Assembly: GCA_020632955.1 (NCBI GenBank)
Contig: JACKEO010000009.1
Coordinates: 62,001-126,000 of the forward strand
DNA length: 64,000 nt
Direction of reading: 5' to 3'
Origin: Alphaproteobacteria bacterium
Lineage (GTDB): Bacteria; Myxococcota_A; UBA796; GCA-2862545
Shown: piece by piece, positions 27,171 through 37,001 of the stretch
Layout of the letters: every line of letters begins with the position of its first letter
Numbering within the stretch: the first letter of the stretch is position 1
Made by a program: the position numbers and the translations under genes
The notes under the pieces: generated by a model
Databases searched by the model: none
Told to the model about the DNA's origin: nothing
Seen by the model: the letters and a program-made list of their open reading frames with translations, nothing else

Positions 27171-29180
27171 ATGACGACCCCCTTCACCACCTGGGACGCG
27201 CGGGTGCGCGGTGCGCGCGACGAGCGGGCGCGGCGGACCCTCCTCGGCGAGGTCGGGCTCTGGCGTGCCCAGCACCTCACCGACCTGCCCGCCCAGCGCG
27301 AGGCGACCTGGGCCCTGAGCGAGCTCCACCGGCTCCTGGGCGATCGCGAGCGCGCCGCCCACGAGGCGCAGCAGCTCATGGCGCTGTGCCGGACCGCGCC
27401 GCGGCCGGCACGGGAGGTGATGGCCGAGGCCGAGCGCCACCTCGCACGGCTCACCCGTCCCGAGCGGGGCGGAGGCGAGCAGCGTGCCGCCTGGGCGGGC
27501 GCGGTGGAGGCCGTGCGCGAAGGGCGCTTCGACGAGGCGCGCGCCGCGCTGGCGGGCAGCCGGAACCCGAAGGCCGGCCTGCTCCGCGTGTGGGCGAAGC
27601 TGGCCGAGGCGCTGGCGCAGGAGGAGCCCGCGCGCACGCAGACCCTGCAGGCGCTGGAGCGCGAGCTCGCGGGGCGCTTCGCCGAGGTGAAGGCCCCGCG
27701 GGAGGAGGCCCCCAGGTCGCAGGCCCAGCCCAGCGCGCCGCCCGCCGCGCCGGCGGAGGCGCCGGTCGGGGATCGGCCCCTGGCGCTGCTCCTCGACGGC
27801 CCGGTGCCCCGGCGTCGCGAGCCGCTGCTCAAGGCGATCGATCGGCTCCTGGCCGCCGATCCCTCGAAGGCCGACGCCGTCGCTGCTGCGGCCCTCCGCG
27901 ACCACGTCGGTCAGCATGGCGAGAAGGCCGTGGCCCCGTGGCTCATCGGGCTGTCCGTGCGCGCGCTGGCGACCACCGACGGCGTCGCCACGCGCGAGGC
28001 CATCGCGGCGCTCGGGGAGGCCTACGCGGTCACCGCCTACCGCGAGACCCCCTTCGAGCGGCTCGCGGCGGTCCACCGGGCCGCCGAGGCGGCGGGCATG
28101 GGACCCCACGGCGCGCGGCGGGGCCTGCTGCGGCACGGCGAGCCCGACGATCGCGTGGCCTGGACCCTGCGGGTGCTCGCGCCGGAGGGTGAGGCCATGG
28201 TCAGCCTGCTCCCGGCCGTCGACGCGCCGTGGGCCGACGGCGTGCCCGCGCGGATCGTCGCCCGTCTCGTGGAGCTGTCTCCCCGGGGTGTCGTCGCGGC
28301 GCCCGGCCCCCACCACGAGGCGCTGCGCGAGGCGGCCGCTGCGGCCGGGCTCGTCGCGCTCGACACCGACGAGGCGGCCCCCGTCGTGGAGGCCCTGGCC
28401 GCCTTGCCGGCGCCCGAGCCGCCTGCGCCTCCTCCGCCCGATCCCGCGGAGCAGCTGCGCACGCTCTTCGAGGCCGACCCGCCCTCGCCCGAGGAGGCCT
28501 ATGCCGAGCCGCTCGCGGCGCAGGCGCGGGCCTACAAGGCCCTGGTGGCGGTCCGCGGCCCGCTCCACGCCCGCACGCCGGCCGAGGCCGATGTGCGCAT
28601 GGCTCCCTTCCTCCGTGCCGTGCACGCCTCGGCGCCCGCCGGGGTGCGGCTGGTGGAGGGCGTGAGCGAGGCGGTGCGGCTCGCGGCGATGGTGCCGGGG
28701 GGGGCCGTGGACGCCCTGCTGAGGGCCGGGGATGCGGCCGCCGCCCGCTACGGTGCGCCGGGCGTGCTGCCGTTGGTCGGGCTCCTGTCGCCCGCCGTGG
28801 CCGAGGGCTGGTCCGTGGGGCGCGTGCTGCTGGGCATCACCCGCGGCGAGGAGCGCGCCCGCCCGGCCCTGGCACCGCTCGGCAAGGCGGTCCGGGGTCT
28901 CGTGCGCGTGCGTCTGCGTCGCGGCGACGTGGAGGGCGAGGTGTGGTGGCTCGACGAGCCCTCGGCCGAGGCGCAGATGGCGCTGCCGCTCCTCCTGCTC
29001 GCGCCGGGCGCGCGGGTGCTCGTCGCGGCGTCGGGCCAGGGCATCGAGGGGTGGCTCTCGCCGGATGCAGGCACGCCCCTCCTCCTGTGGCCGGACGCCG
29101 GGGCGCCCGCCCTGGTGGACGCGCTCGCCGCGTGGACGCCGTCGGAGGCGGGCCCGGCCGAGGACGAGGAGGCTCCGTGA
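27171..29180 (+). CDS. Hypothetical protein, helical N-terminus, unknown family
   Basis: 669 residues. The first 230 residues are helical with TPR-like spacing (VEAVREGRFDEARAALAGSR). A Pro/Ala linker near 180-200 separates a middle helical part. The C-terminal 200 residues (from about 430) alternate strands and helices. No catalytic motif, signal peptide or membrane segment is seen. Its stop overlaps the SDR start (GTGA), so the SDR, this protein and perhaps the AsmA-like gene form one operon. Confidence 0.75.
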   Translation: MTTPFTTWDARVRGARDERARRTLLGEVGLWRAQHLTDLPAQREATWALSELHRLLGDRERAAHEAQQLMALCRTAPRPAREVMAEAERHLARLTRPERGGGEQRAAWAGAVEAVREGRFDEARAALAGSRNPKAGLLRVWAKLAEALAQEEPARTQTLQALERELAGRFAEVKAPREEAPRSQAQPSAPPAAPAEAPVGDRPLALLLDGPVPRRREPLLKAIDRLLAADPSKADAVAAAALRDHVGQHGEKAVAPWLIGLSVRALATTDGVATREAIAALGEAYAVTAYRETPFERLAAVHRAAEAAGMGPHGARRGLLRHGEPDDRVAWTLRVLAPEGEAMVSLLPAVDAPWADGVPARIVARLVELSPRGVVAAPGPHHEALREAAAAAGLVALDTDEAAPVVEALAALPAPEPPAPPPPDPAEQLRTLFEADPPSPEEAYAEPLAAQARAYKALVAVRGPLHARTPAEADVRMAPFLRAVHASAPAGVRLVEGVSEAVRLAAMVPGGAVDALLRAGDAAAARYGAPGVLPLVGLLSPAVAEGWSVGRVLLGITRGEERARPALAPLGKAVRGLVRVRLRRGDVEGEVWWLDEPSAEAQMALPLLLLAPGARVLVAASGQGIEGWLSPDAGTPLLLWPDAGAPALVDALAAWTPSEAGPAEDEEAP

Positions 29181-30163
29181 TCCGCTGGGTGATCACGGGG
29201 GCGGCCTCCGGCTTCGGCCGGGCCGTCACGGAGGCGGCGCTCGGTCGGGGAGACGCCGTGATCGCCGTCGACGTCGATCGGGGCGGTCTCGACGAGCTCG
29301 TCGGCGACGCCCGCAGGCTCGTGCGGCTGCAGGTCGACGTCCGGGACGCGGGCGCGGTCGAGCGCCTGGGGCAGGAGGCGGTCGGCGGCGTGGACGTGCT
29401 GGTCAACGCGGCCGGGTACGGCCTGTTCGGTGCCCAGGCGGCAGCCTCGCTGGATGCGGTGGGCGCGATGCTCGACACCAACCTCCTGGGTGCGGTGCGG
29501 GTCACCCGCGCGCTGCTCCCGGCGCTGCTCGCGTCGCGGGGGTGCGTGGTGCAGCTGTCGAGCCTCGCCGGTCGGGTGACGCTGCCGGAGTCCGGCTTCT
29601 ACGCGGCGTCCAAGCACGCGCTGGAGGCGGTGTCGGAGGCGCTCTTCGTCGAGCACGCCGGGTCGGGCCTGCGTGTGGTGCTCGTGGAGCCCGGGGCCTT
29701 CGCCACGGGCTTCGCGGCGCGCGCGGCGCGATCGAGCACGCTGCCGGTGGACGTGGCGCGCCCGGGGGCCTGGGATGCGCTCCGGGCGCGGGCGCTCGCG
29801 GCGCCACAGGACCCCGCCCTCGTGGTGGAGGCCGTCTTCGCCTCGGTGCGCCCCGGCGGGCCGGGCTTCCAGCGGGTGCCGGTGGGGGTGGACGCCCGGC
29901 GGCTGCTGCGCGCGCGGGACCTCCTGGGTCCCGACGCCTGGACGCTGCTGCTCGCCCGCGCCCTCGGCGACGGGGGACCGCTGCCTGTCGGCGTGGCGAC
30001 GACGGCCGAGGTGCTGGCGACGGCCACCCAGGACGAGGCCCCGCCCGCGGTGGCGGCAGCGGTGGCCGCCTGGGCCGCGGGGCTGCTCCCGGAGTGGGAG
30101 GACGAGGCCCTCCTCGCCGTGCTGCGGACACGCGCCGCCGCCGCGGAGGCAGCGCAGGGATAG
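29177..30163 (+). CDS. Short-chain dehydrogenase/reductase
   Basis: 328 residues from the GTG overlapping the upstream stop. Classical SDR motifs: VITGAASGFGRAV (cofactor glycines TGxxxGxG), DVDRGG after strand two (an Asp that favours NAD(H)), LVNAAG, catalytic Ser in LSSLAG, and YAASK (Tyr/Lys). The fold ends near residue 240. A C-terminal extension of about 80 residues follows that is longer than typical classical SDRs. Substrate unknown. Confidence 0.88.
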   Translation: MIRWVITGAASGFGRAVTEAALGRGDAVIAVDVDRGGLDELVGDARRLVRLQVDVRDAGAVERLGQEAVGGVDVLVNAAGYGLFGAQAAASLDAVGAMLDTNLLGAVRVTRALLPALLASRGCVVQLSSLAGRVTLPESGFYAASKHALEAVSEALFVEHAGSGLRVVLVEPGAFATGFAARAARSSTLPVDVARPGAWDALRARALAAPQDPALVVEAVFASVRPGGPGFQRVPVGVDARRLLRARDLLGPDAWTLLLARALGDGGPLPVGVATTAEVLATATQDEAPPAVAAAVAAWAAGLLPEWEDEALLAVLRTRAAAAEAAQG

Positions 30164-30172
30164 GCCCTGCGC

Positions 30173-31561
30173 GTGTTCGGCTACGACGACGAGGTCCTGG
30201 CGCGCCTCCGCACCCGCCGTCGGCGACGGGTGCGGGTGCTGGTCGTGCTGCTCGAGCTCCTGCTCGTCGGCCTGGTCGCGCTGCCGATCCTCGTGCTCGA
30301 TCTGGCCTACCGACCGGGTGGGCTCCAGCCCCTGCTGGATCGGGCGATGCGCGCCACGCCCGTGCGGCTCGTGTACGACGATCTCCTCATGCTGCCCGTG
30401 GGGAGCTGGTTCGACTGGCGCACCTGGAAGCTGGAGGTGCGCGGGCTCGCCTTCCGTCCCCGGGACCCGAAGAAGCCGGACTGGCGCATCGCCCGGGGGG
30501 TGCTCCCCCTGCCGGAGCTCGGGCGCACGCCGGAGGGGCTGCGGCGCCTCGACTTCACCGAGGCGGACGTCCACGGCCTGGTGATCACGGCGCACCAGCA
30601 ACGCCCGCCTCCCTCGTGGGAGCCGGTGCGGGGCGTGGAGCTCCGGGCGCAGCGGGTGCGCTTCCACGGCGCCTCGTGGTCTGCCCCGGCCGACGAGCCG
30701 CTGCGCGAGGCCTCGGTCTCCGGGATCACCGGCACCCTGCGGGACGTGGTGTACGACACCGGCCGACGCGAGGTGACGGGGCAGGGGACGCTGCGCGCAC
30801 GCGCCTTCCACAGTGGCAACATCACGCTCACCGACCTCGAGCTGCCACGGTTCGACGCCGAGCGGTCCACGCTGCAGTTCGAGGGCACGGCGGACTTCGC
30901 CGGCAGCCTGGCCCGGCTGGAGGGCCGCATCGAGACCTTCCACGTCAAGCCGGCCGTCACCATCCGGGTGCGGCTGCGGGGTGCCCAGCTCGACACCGTG
31001 GTGCGCACCGCGACGAACCAGCCGAGCCCGGTGGCGGGCGTGCTCGACATGGACCTGTCGGTGTTCGCCGGAGGCACCCGGCCGCGGGGGGGCGCGCTGA
31101 TGACGGGGTCCATCGTGGTCTACGACGGCGCCGTCCAGCTGCCCCGGTCCACGCGCTACGTCGTGCTGGACGCCCTGCGGATCCTGCCCTGGGTGGACGT
31201 GGACGCGCGGAACCGGGTGCTGATGAAGACCATGCGCGGGCGGCTGACGCTCACCCGTGGCACCGCGAGCTTCCAGGAGGTCACGTACCCTGCGGGCAAG
31301 CGCACGCTGCGCGTGGACGGCACCGTGCAGGAAGGGCGACTGCACCTCGTGGTGCGCCTGCTGCCCCGGGAGGACGCCGAGTTCCGTCCCGGCCTCGGCG
31401 TGGTCATCGAGGGCGAGCCGCAGGACCAGACCTTCCGGCTGGCGCGCCCCGAGGACCTGCTGAAGCCCGAGCCGTGGCGTCCGTTCGCGGACGAGGCCGA
31501 GCGTCGGCAGGTGGCGCGGCGCCTCGAGGACGCCCGGCGCATCCGACGCGGCGGGCGGTAG
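30173..31561 (+). CDS. AsmA-like / intermembrane-transport-type protein
   Basis: 462 residues, GTG start 9 bp after the SDR stop. An Arg-rich cytoplasmic tip and one membrane helix (VLVVLLELLLVGLVALPILVLDLAY) anchor a long periplasmic beta-rich part. Repeated strand patterns such as VSGITGTLRDVVYDTG and LTLTRGTASFQEVTYPAG resemble AsmA/DUF3971 proteins, which shape the outer membrane or move lipids. Similarity is by pattern only. Part of the 27171-31561 operon. Confidence 0.65.
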   Translation: MFGYDDEVLARLRTRRRRRVRVLVVLLELLLVGLVALPILVLDLAYRPGGLQPLLDRAMRATPVRLVYDDLLMLPVGSWFDWRTWKLEVRGLAFRPRDPKKPDWRIARGVLPLPELGRTPEGLRRLDFTEADVHGLVITAHQQRPPPSWEPVRGVELRAQRVRFHGASWSAPADEPLREASVSGITGTLRDVVYDTGRREVTGQGTLRARAFHSGNITLTDLELPRFDAERSTLQFEGTADFAGSLARLEGRIETFHVKPAVTIRVRLRGAQLDTVVRTATNQPSPVAGVLDMDLSVFAGGTRPRGGALMTGSIVVYDGAVQLPRSTRYVVLDALRILPWVDVDARNRVLMKTMRGRLTLTRGTASFQEVTYPAGKRTLRVDGTVQEGRLHLVVRLLPREDAEFRPGLGVVIEGEPQDQTFRLARPEDLLKPEPWRPFADEAERRQVARRLEDARRIRRGGR

Positions 31562-31566
31562 GCCGA

Positions 31567-33906
31567 TCAGGCGCCCTGGGCCCAGCTGCGGATGGCGTCG
31601 AGGAAGGGACTGCCGTAGCGCGAGCAGCGGACCTCCCCCATGCCGTGGACGCCGAGCATCGCCTTGCGGGTGAGGGGACGGAGCCGTGCCATGTCCTCCA
31701 GGGTGCGGTTGGAGGCCACGACGTAGGCCGGCACGTCGGCTTCCCGGCAGAGCTGGGCGCGGACCTCCCGCAGCAGCGCGAGCAGCTCGCTCGGCACCTC
31801 GGGGCCGGCGGAGGCGGTGGGGCGACGCGCGACGAGCTTGTGCGCGTGCGGGAAGGCCAGGACGAGCTCCTCCCCACCCCCCCGGAGCACCTCCCAGCCG
31901 CGCGCCGAGACCCCGAGCTGACGGTAGGTGCGATCCTTCCCCGAGATGCGGCGCGTGGCGTACGTCTCGTCGAGGCAGCCGGCGTCCACCAGGGCGCGGA
32001 CGAGGTCGGTGAGCTCGCGGGCCGTCCAGGGGCGCTTCGCCTCCGTGCCCAGGATGCCGTGGGTGGAGAGGCCCACGAAGCCGAGCTGCACCACCTTGGC
32101 CTCCTGGGAGCCGAGGGCGGTCTTGACGAGCAGATCGGTGGACCAGCCCACCTGGCTGGTGTGTCGCTCCATGCGCGCGAGACAGGCGAGCAGCTTGCGC
32201 ACCACCTCCACCTCGTCGGGCGTGAGCGCGCGTGGTGCCAGCACCGTGTCGACGCCCGCGCGGCAGGCATCGCAGGTGCCGCAGCGCTCGAAGGGCGCCA
32301 CCTCGCCGAAGTACTCCACGATGTAGCGGCGACGGCAGGAGGCGGAGGCGTAGGCCACCATGCGGTCGAGCTTGGCGTACTCGCGGCCCCGACGGGCCTT
32401 CATCCCCGCCTCGTCGAGGACCAGCGCCTCGTGGGGACGCAGCAGCTCGACGCCGCCGGTGCGATCGGCGGGGCGGAAGGTGAGGTAGCCGCGATCCTCC
32501 AGGCCGCGCAGGGCCGCGGTGAGCTGGTCGCGGTCGACGCCGAGCTCGCGACGCCAGGCCTCGGGCGCGAAGGTGAAGGCCAGGCCGCGGCGTGGCGCGA
32601 GGGCGGCCACCAGATCCCAGACCTGCCCGCGGAGCCCGCCGGGATGGGCCTGTGGCGCGTCGGCGCGCAAGGTGACCGAGGCCATGCGGTCGTTGGGCGA
32701 GATGCGCCGCACGAGGCCCTCGCGCACCAGGATGTGCAGGCAGGAGGCCGCCGCGCGATCGCCCGCCTCGGGGGGGAGGTGGGCGGCCAGCTCCTCGAGT
32801 CGGGCGTACACCGGGTTCTCGCCGAGGCCGCGCATGCCCTCGTACAGCGCGTGCACCCACGCCGCGGGGGGGTGGGCGTTGTCGATGAAGAAGGCCTGCA
32901 CGCCCCGATCGGCGGGCGAGAAGAGGAGCACCGCGCGGCTGGTGCGCCCGTCGCGGCCGGCACGCCCGATCTCCTGGTAGTAGGCCTCCACCGTGCCCGG
33001 CAGGTCGTGGTGCACGATGGTGCGGATGTCGGTCTTGTCGATGCCCATGCCGAAGGCGTTCGTGGCCACCACGACGGGGATCTCGCCCGCCATGAACGCC
33101 TCCTGCACCGTGGTGCGCTCCGAGGCCGACAGGCCGGCGTGGTACATGCCGGCACGCACGCCCTGGGCACGCAGCGCCTGCGCCGCCTTCTCGACGTGCT
33201 TGCGCGTGGCCGCGTAGACGAGCGCGGGCGTCTGGCGCACGAGGTCGGCCAGCCGGGCCTCCTTGTCGCGGGCGCCGTCCACCGCGAGCACGTCGAGGAC
33301 GAGGTTCTCGCGGTCGAAGCCGCGCACGAACCGCGGGGCGTCGGCGATGCCGAGGGTGCGGACGATGTCGTCCTGCACCTCCGGCGTGGCCGTGGCCGTG
33401 AGTGCCATCGTGGGGGGCGCGCCCAGGGCCTCCCGCACCTTGCCGAGCCGCAGGTAGTCGGGACGGAAGTCGTGGCCCCACTGCGAGAGGCAGTGGGCCT
33501 CGTCGACCACGAAGAGCCGGACGTCGACCTCGCCGAGCATCCGGAGGAAGGAGGGGCCGAAGCGCTCGGGGGCCACGTAGACCAGCTCGAGCTCGCCGCG
33601 CAGCAGGGCCTGCACGCGCTCCTGGTAGGCCTCGCGGGGCAGGCTGCTGTTCAGGTAGGCCGCGCGCACGCCGCGCTCGACGAGGCCGTCGACCTGGTCC
33701 TTCATCAGCGCGATCAGGGGACTGACCACGAGGGTGGTGCCGCCGCGGGCGAGGGCGGGCACCTGGAAGCACAGGGACTTGCCCGCACCGGTGGGCATGA
33801 CGACGAGGGCGTCGCCCCCGTCGACGACGTGCTCCACGACCTCGAGCTGCCCCGGACGGAAGGAGGGGAAGCCGAAGCGCCGCTCCAGGACCTCGGTGAC
33901 GTGCAT
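31567..33906 (-). CDS. recQ: ATP-dependent DNA helicase RecQ
   Basis: 779 residues from MHVTEVLERRFGF (ATG 33906); the family start lies a few residues before FGFPSFRPGQ. Superfamily 2 helicase motifs: MPTGAGKS (Walker A), VVDEAHCLSQWGHDFRPDY (motif II with the RecQ aromatic loop), ALTATAT (III) and GRAGRDGR (VI). The RQC zinc site is CRRRYIVEYFGE then CGTCDAC, and an HRDC domain occupies the last 80 residues. At 779 residues it is longer than E. coli RecQ (609) because of an extra 100-residue winged region between RQC and HRDC. It acts in recombination repair. Convergent with the AsmA-like gene. Confidence 0.94.
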   Translation of the reverse strand: MHVTEVLERRFGFPSFRPGQLEVVEHVVDGGDALVVMPTGAGKSLCFQVPALARGGTTLVVSPLIALMKDQVDGLVERGVRAAYLNSSLPREAYQERVQALLRGELELVYVAPERFGPSFLRMLGEVDVRLFVVDEAHCLSQWGHDFRPDYLRLGKVREALGAPPTMALTATATPEVQDDIVRTLGIADAPRFVRGFDRENLVLDVLAVDGARDKEARLADLVRQTPALVYAATRKHVEKAAQALRAQGVRAGMYHAGLSASERTTVQEAFMAGEIPVVVATNAFGMGIDKTDIRTIVHHDLPGTVEAYYQEIGRAGRDGRTSRAVLLFSPADRGVQAFFIDNAHPPAAWVHALYEGMRGLGENPVYARLEELAAHLPPEAGDRAAASCLHILVREGLVRRISPNDRMASVTLRADAPQAHPGGLRGQVWDLVAALAPRRGLAFTFAPEAWRRELGVDRDQLTAALRGLEDRGYLTFRPADRTGGVELLRPHEALVLDEAGMKARRGREYAKLDRMVAYASASCRRRYIVEYFGEVAPFERCGTCDACRAGVDTVLAPRALTPDEVEVVRKLLACLARMERHTSQVGWSTDLLVKTALGSQEAKVVQLGFVGLSTHGILGTEAKRPWTARELTDLVRALVDAGCLDETYATRRISGKDRTYRQLGVSARGWEVLRGGGEELVLAFPHAHKLVARRPTASAGPEVPSELLALLREVRAQLCREADVPAYVVASNRTLEDMARLRPLTRKAMLGVHGMGEVRCSRYGSPFLDAIRSWAQGA

Positions 33907-33984
33907 GGCGGCCGGGTAAGGCCACGCCTGCGCGTCCGCCACCGCTCCGGCGTCCACCGCGATCCTGCTTCCGCGGTGCGGCGA

Positions 33985-35430
33985 TCAGCCTTCCGGGAGG
34001 TTCGGCTCGAAGACGAGGTCGATCTCGACGATCGTGGCCACCTCGCCCACCTGCTCGGGCACGAGCATGCCCTGGATCCGACGGCTGATGCAGTCGAGCA
34101 TCGCCTCGTCGTCCAGGTCGGTGTGGAGGATGCGCGGGGCCCGACCGTGACCGTCGGAGGCCACGCCGAAGCGCAGCGAGACGCGGCCCCGCTGGTCCGG
34201 GTCGCGACGGATGGCCCGCTCGTAGCAGTAGAGCAGCGTGGGACGCTCGGTGTCGAAGGCGGCGCTGAGGGCCTCGGGCGGGACCGGGCCCTGGGTGCGT
34301 GGGGGATCCCAGCGGACCGAGGGACGCGCGCCGGCCGCGCGCAGCGAGGCGCTGGCGACCCGGTCGACCGCGCGGCCGATCACGGTCTTGTAGGTGCGGT
34401 CGATGGCCTCGAGGGGCAGCTCGGACTGGAAGCACAGGGCCGTGTCGGCGCCCTCGGCCTGGATGCCGGCCGGCGGATCGCAGCAGAGCCCGAGGGCCTC
34501 GCCCTCCCACGCGCAGCTCGCGCGGCTCCAGAGGATGTAGTCGCCGCCGCTCACCTGCCCGAGGACCGTGCCGTCGCGGCGCGTGATGGGCGAGCCCATG
34601 CCCACCTGGATCGGCAGGGTGGAGGCGCCGCGGAGGGCCTCGCGATCCAGACCGGGCACGGCGGGGAGCGGGGCGTGCGGGGTGACGCGCATGCAGCGAT
34701 CCCGCAGCTCGAGGGCGGGCTGCGCGCCCCGCGCGGGGCGCACGCGCAGGGCGAGGACGTCGCCGCGCGCGTCGAGATCGCCCTGCCAGGTGGGATGCAC
34801 CACCTCCGTCCTCCGGCCGTCCGCCTGTGCGGGGTCTGCCCGCACCGCGACGAGGCCAGGGGAGGTGAGGGGCGTGCGCTCCAGCGGGTAGCTGCGCGCG
34901 ACGGCCGTCGACGGCAGGTCGGCGAGCACGGTGAGGTGGTGACCGACCACGCGGTAGGTGGGCCCCGTGCCCTGCAGGGCGAGGCCCGGCTCGAGGTGCA
35001 CGCGGTCGCCGGCGGTGGTGGTGAGGTCCACCGGCTCGGCGAGGACGGGGAGCACGTCGACCTGGCGCACCCAGAGGTCGAGCCCGAGCTGCGCGAGCCC
35101 GGGGGGCTGGGGGTAGCAGTGGCGCCAGTCGCCGGGGACCACGTCGGGGGCGAGGGGACGCCCGCCGGGACCCACGCGGGCCGGGTGGGTGAGCACGCGC
35201 ACGCGCACGAAGCCGTCGACCTCGCCCTTGCGGGTGAGGATCACCACGGGCGCCCGGGCGTGCTCGGGCGCGACGTCGAGGGTGGTGGCGCGCAGGCGCG
35301 CGGCGTCGTCGGACGGCGCCTCGTACAGCCAGGCGTTCGCGTCCACGAGCACGTACGCGGGCTCGAGGGCCCGCTCGGCGCCGGACGGCGACTGGGCGAG
35401 GGCGGCGGTGGCGAGGAGGTGGAGGAGCAT
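33985..35430 (-). CDS. Secreted protein with AgmX/PglI-like C-terminal domain
   Basis: 481 residues from ATG 35430, with a short signal peptide MLLHLLATAALAQ. The N-terminal half holds SH3-like strands (LVDANAWLYEAPSDDAARLR) and WYF-like unknown sequence with several Cys. The last 100 residues match the AgmX/PglI C-terminal pattern common in myxobacteria (LLYCYERAIRRDP, GRVSLRFGVASDG, MLDCISRRIQGMLVPE), a TonB-like fold with one conserved Cys pair. Role unknown; AgmX relatives are linked to gliding. Confidence 0.75.
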   Translation of the reverse strand: MLLHLLATAALAQSPSGAERALEPAYVLVDANAWLYEAPSDDAARLRATTLDVAPEHARAPVVILTRKGEVDGFVRVRVLTHPARVGPGGRPLAPDVVPGDWRHCYPQPPGLAQLGLDLWVRQVDVLPVLAEPVDLTTTAGDRVHLEPGLALQGTGPTYRVVGHHLTVLADLPSTAVARSYPLERTPLTSPGLVAVRADPAQADGRRTEVVHPTWQGDLDARGDVLALRVRPARGAQPALELRDRCMRVTPHAPLPAVPGLDREALRGASTLPIQVGMGSPITRRDGTVLGQVSGGDYILWSRASCAWEGEALGLCCDPPAGIQAEGADTALCFQSELPLEAIDRTYKTVIGRAVDRVASASLRAAGARPSVRWDPPRTQGPVPPEALSAAFDTERPTLLYCYERAIRRDPDQRGRVSLRFGVASDGHGRAPRILHTDLDDEAMLDCISRRIQGMLVPEQVGEVATIVEIDLVFEPNLPEG

Positions 35431-35476
35431 CGGGACCCCCTCTAGCGCGCGCGGGCTACGGCACGGAGGCGGACCT

Positions 35477-36628
35477 GTGCTCCGCGTGGTGGAGGTCGCG
35501 CTGACCCCCGTGTGGACCGTTCTCGTCCTGGCTGCGTGCGCGCCACCCCCCACCTCGCGGGAGGACCCTCCGGGTGGCGTGGAGGTGCTGCGCGTGGACG
35601 ACCTGCACGAGGAGGTCCCCGACGCGGTGGTGGAGGTGGGACCGGTGGTGGTGGTGTCGCCCGCCTCCCGCGACGGCGTGCGCACCTACGTGCAGGATCC
35701 ACGGTCGGGGCTGGGCCTGGAGGTGCGCCTGGGGGGGCGCCTCACCCGTTGGCCCCGGGCGGTGGGGACGCGGCTGCAGCTGCGGCTGCTGGTGCAGGGC
35801 ACGCCCGACGCGCCGATCGGCTGGCTCACCTCCGACGCGGACGTGCAGCAGCTCGTCGGTGACGCGGAGCCGGTCGTGGTCGCCCTCGACGAGGCCACGC
35901 TGCCGTGGAGCCTGGTGGAGGTGGACGACGTGGAGGTGCTGGAGGCCCCCGACGTGCTGGGGCGCGCCCGGCTGTCGGTGGCGCGCGCCCTCGACGGCCG
36001 CATGGTGGCCCTGGACGTGGGCGCCGGCGCCCGCGGTGCGCTCACGGCCCTCGTCACCGAGGACGGTGCGCTCGCCCCCCGGGCCGCCGAGGACTGGGTG
36101 GAGCGGGTGGCGGGCCGGCCCACCCTCGAGACCACCGTGGCGGCGATCCGGGACGGGACCGTGCCGGTGGGCAGCGCCGTGCGCGTGCGCGCGGTCCAGG
36201 CCACGCCGTGGAGTCCCGACGGGCGATGGGCCGTGGCGCAGGAGCCGGGGGAGCCGGTCGGCCTCTGGGTGGATGCGGAGGGGGTGCTCGACGGCGACGG
36301 GGAACCCGGTCAGCTCCGGCGCTGGGACGGCATCCTGGCGGAGGACGCGTCCGGGCTGCGCCTGCGGCTCCAGCGCCTGGACCCTGCCGAGGAGGCCCGC
36401 GCGGTGGTGCACGCGGTGGAGCTGAGGGATGGGGCGCGGGTCACCTGGACGGTGGCGGGGCTGGAGGCGCCGGCCAGCGACGGCACCCGGCGCACCGCGC
36501 TGGGCTGGCTCCTCGATCCGCGCTTCGTGCCGCTCGACGCCCTGCCCGATCCCGTCCGCGTGGAGGCCGTGGTGCGCGGCGACGGAGGGTCGCTGCGGCT
36601 CGTCGTGCTGGGCGAGGCCGATCCGTGA
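35477..36628 (+). CDS. Lipoprotein with OB-fold-like repeats, unknown function
   Basis: 383 residues from GTG 35477 after GGAGG. The signal VALTPVWTVLVLAAC ends in lipobox LAAC. The mature part looks beta-rich with three similar blocks (GVRTYVQDPRSGLGLEV; GRMVALDVGAGA; GRWAVAQEPGEPVGLWVD), as seen in OB-fold lipoproteins of myxobacteria. No enzyme motif. It is divergent from the AgmX-domain gene across only 46 bp, so the two promoters must overlap. Confidence 0.72.
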   Translation: MLRVVEVALTPVWTVLVLAACAPPPTSREDPPGGVEVLRVDDLHEEVPDAVVEVGPVVVVSPASRDGVRTYVQDPRSGLGLEVRLGGRLTRWPRAVGTRLQLRLLVQGTPDAPIGWLTSDADVQQLVGDAEPVVVALDEATLPWSLVEVDDVEVLEAPDVLGRARLSVARALDGRMVALDVGAGARGALTALVTEDGALAPRAAEDWVERVAGRPTLETTVAAIRDGTVPVGSAVRVRAVQATPWSPDGRWAVAQEPGEPVGLWVDAEGVLDGDGEPGQLRRWDGILAEDASGLRLRLQRLDPAEEARAVVHAVELRDGARVTWTVAGLEAPASDGTRRTALGWLLDPRFVPLDALPDPVRVEAVVRGDGGSLRLVVLGEADP

Positions 36629-36646
36629 GTCGCCCCGGGGGCAGGA

Positions 36647-36919
36647 TCAGGCCTCGCACACCAGCATGGCGTCCTCGTCCTCGCGCTTGAGGTCGGAGAG
36701 GTCGTTGTCGCACTGGGTGAGGACCGCCGAGGTGGGGTCGTCGGCGAGGAGCTGCAGGTCGGCGCACTCCGTGTCGTTCCCCGGCTCGCCCGCGTGGCAG
36801 GTGCAGACGTAGTCGGCGTAGCGGTCGCAGGCGTTGCGGTTGGTGAGGTCGCCGTCGTCCTGGATCACGCAGGCGGTGAGGGCAGCGAAGCCGAGGGTGA
36901 CGAGGACGAGGCGGGTCAT
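36647..36919 (-). CDS. Small cysteine-containing lipoprotein
   Basis: 90 residues from ATG 36919: MTRLVLVTLGFAALTAC, a lipoprotein signal with lipobox LTAC. The mature 75 residues are acidic with six further Cys (NACDRY, VCTC, TEC, TQC, LVC), probably three disulfides. No family recognised. It ends 18 bp from the convergent OB-fold lipoprotein gene and is divergent from the ABC transporter gene across 82 bp. Confidence 0.72.
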   Translation of the reverse strand: MTRLVLVTLGFAALTACVIQDDGDLTNRNACDRYADYVCTCHAGEPGNDTECADLQLLADDPTSAVLTQCDNDLSDLKREDEDAMLVCEA

Positions 36920-37001
36920 CGGGGTCTCCGGGGAGCGGGCCAGTCTACGACGTCCGCGGGCGGTCCGCATTCGACAGGATAGCTCCCCCCGCGGAGGTCG
37001 G

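Noticed and set aside
28732..35445. Very long open frames (over 1900 codons) on both strands across 28.7-35.4 kb
   Set aside because: Low-complexity Arg/Ala/Gly/His/Pro translations lying over well-supported genes (SDR, AsmA-like, RecQ); an effect of high GC content.
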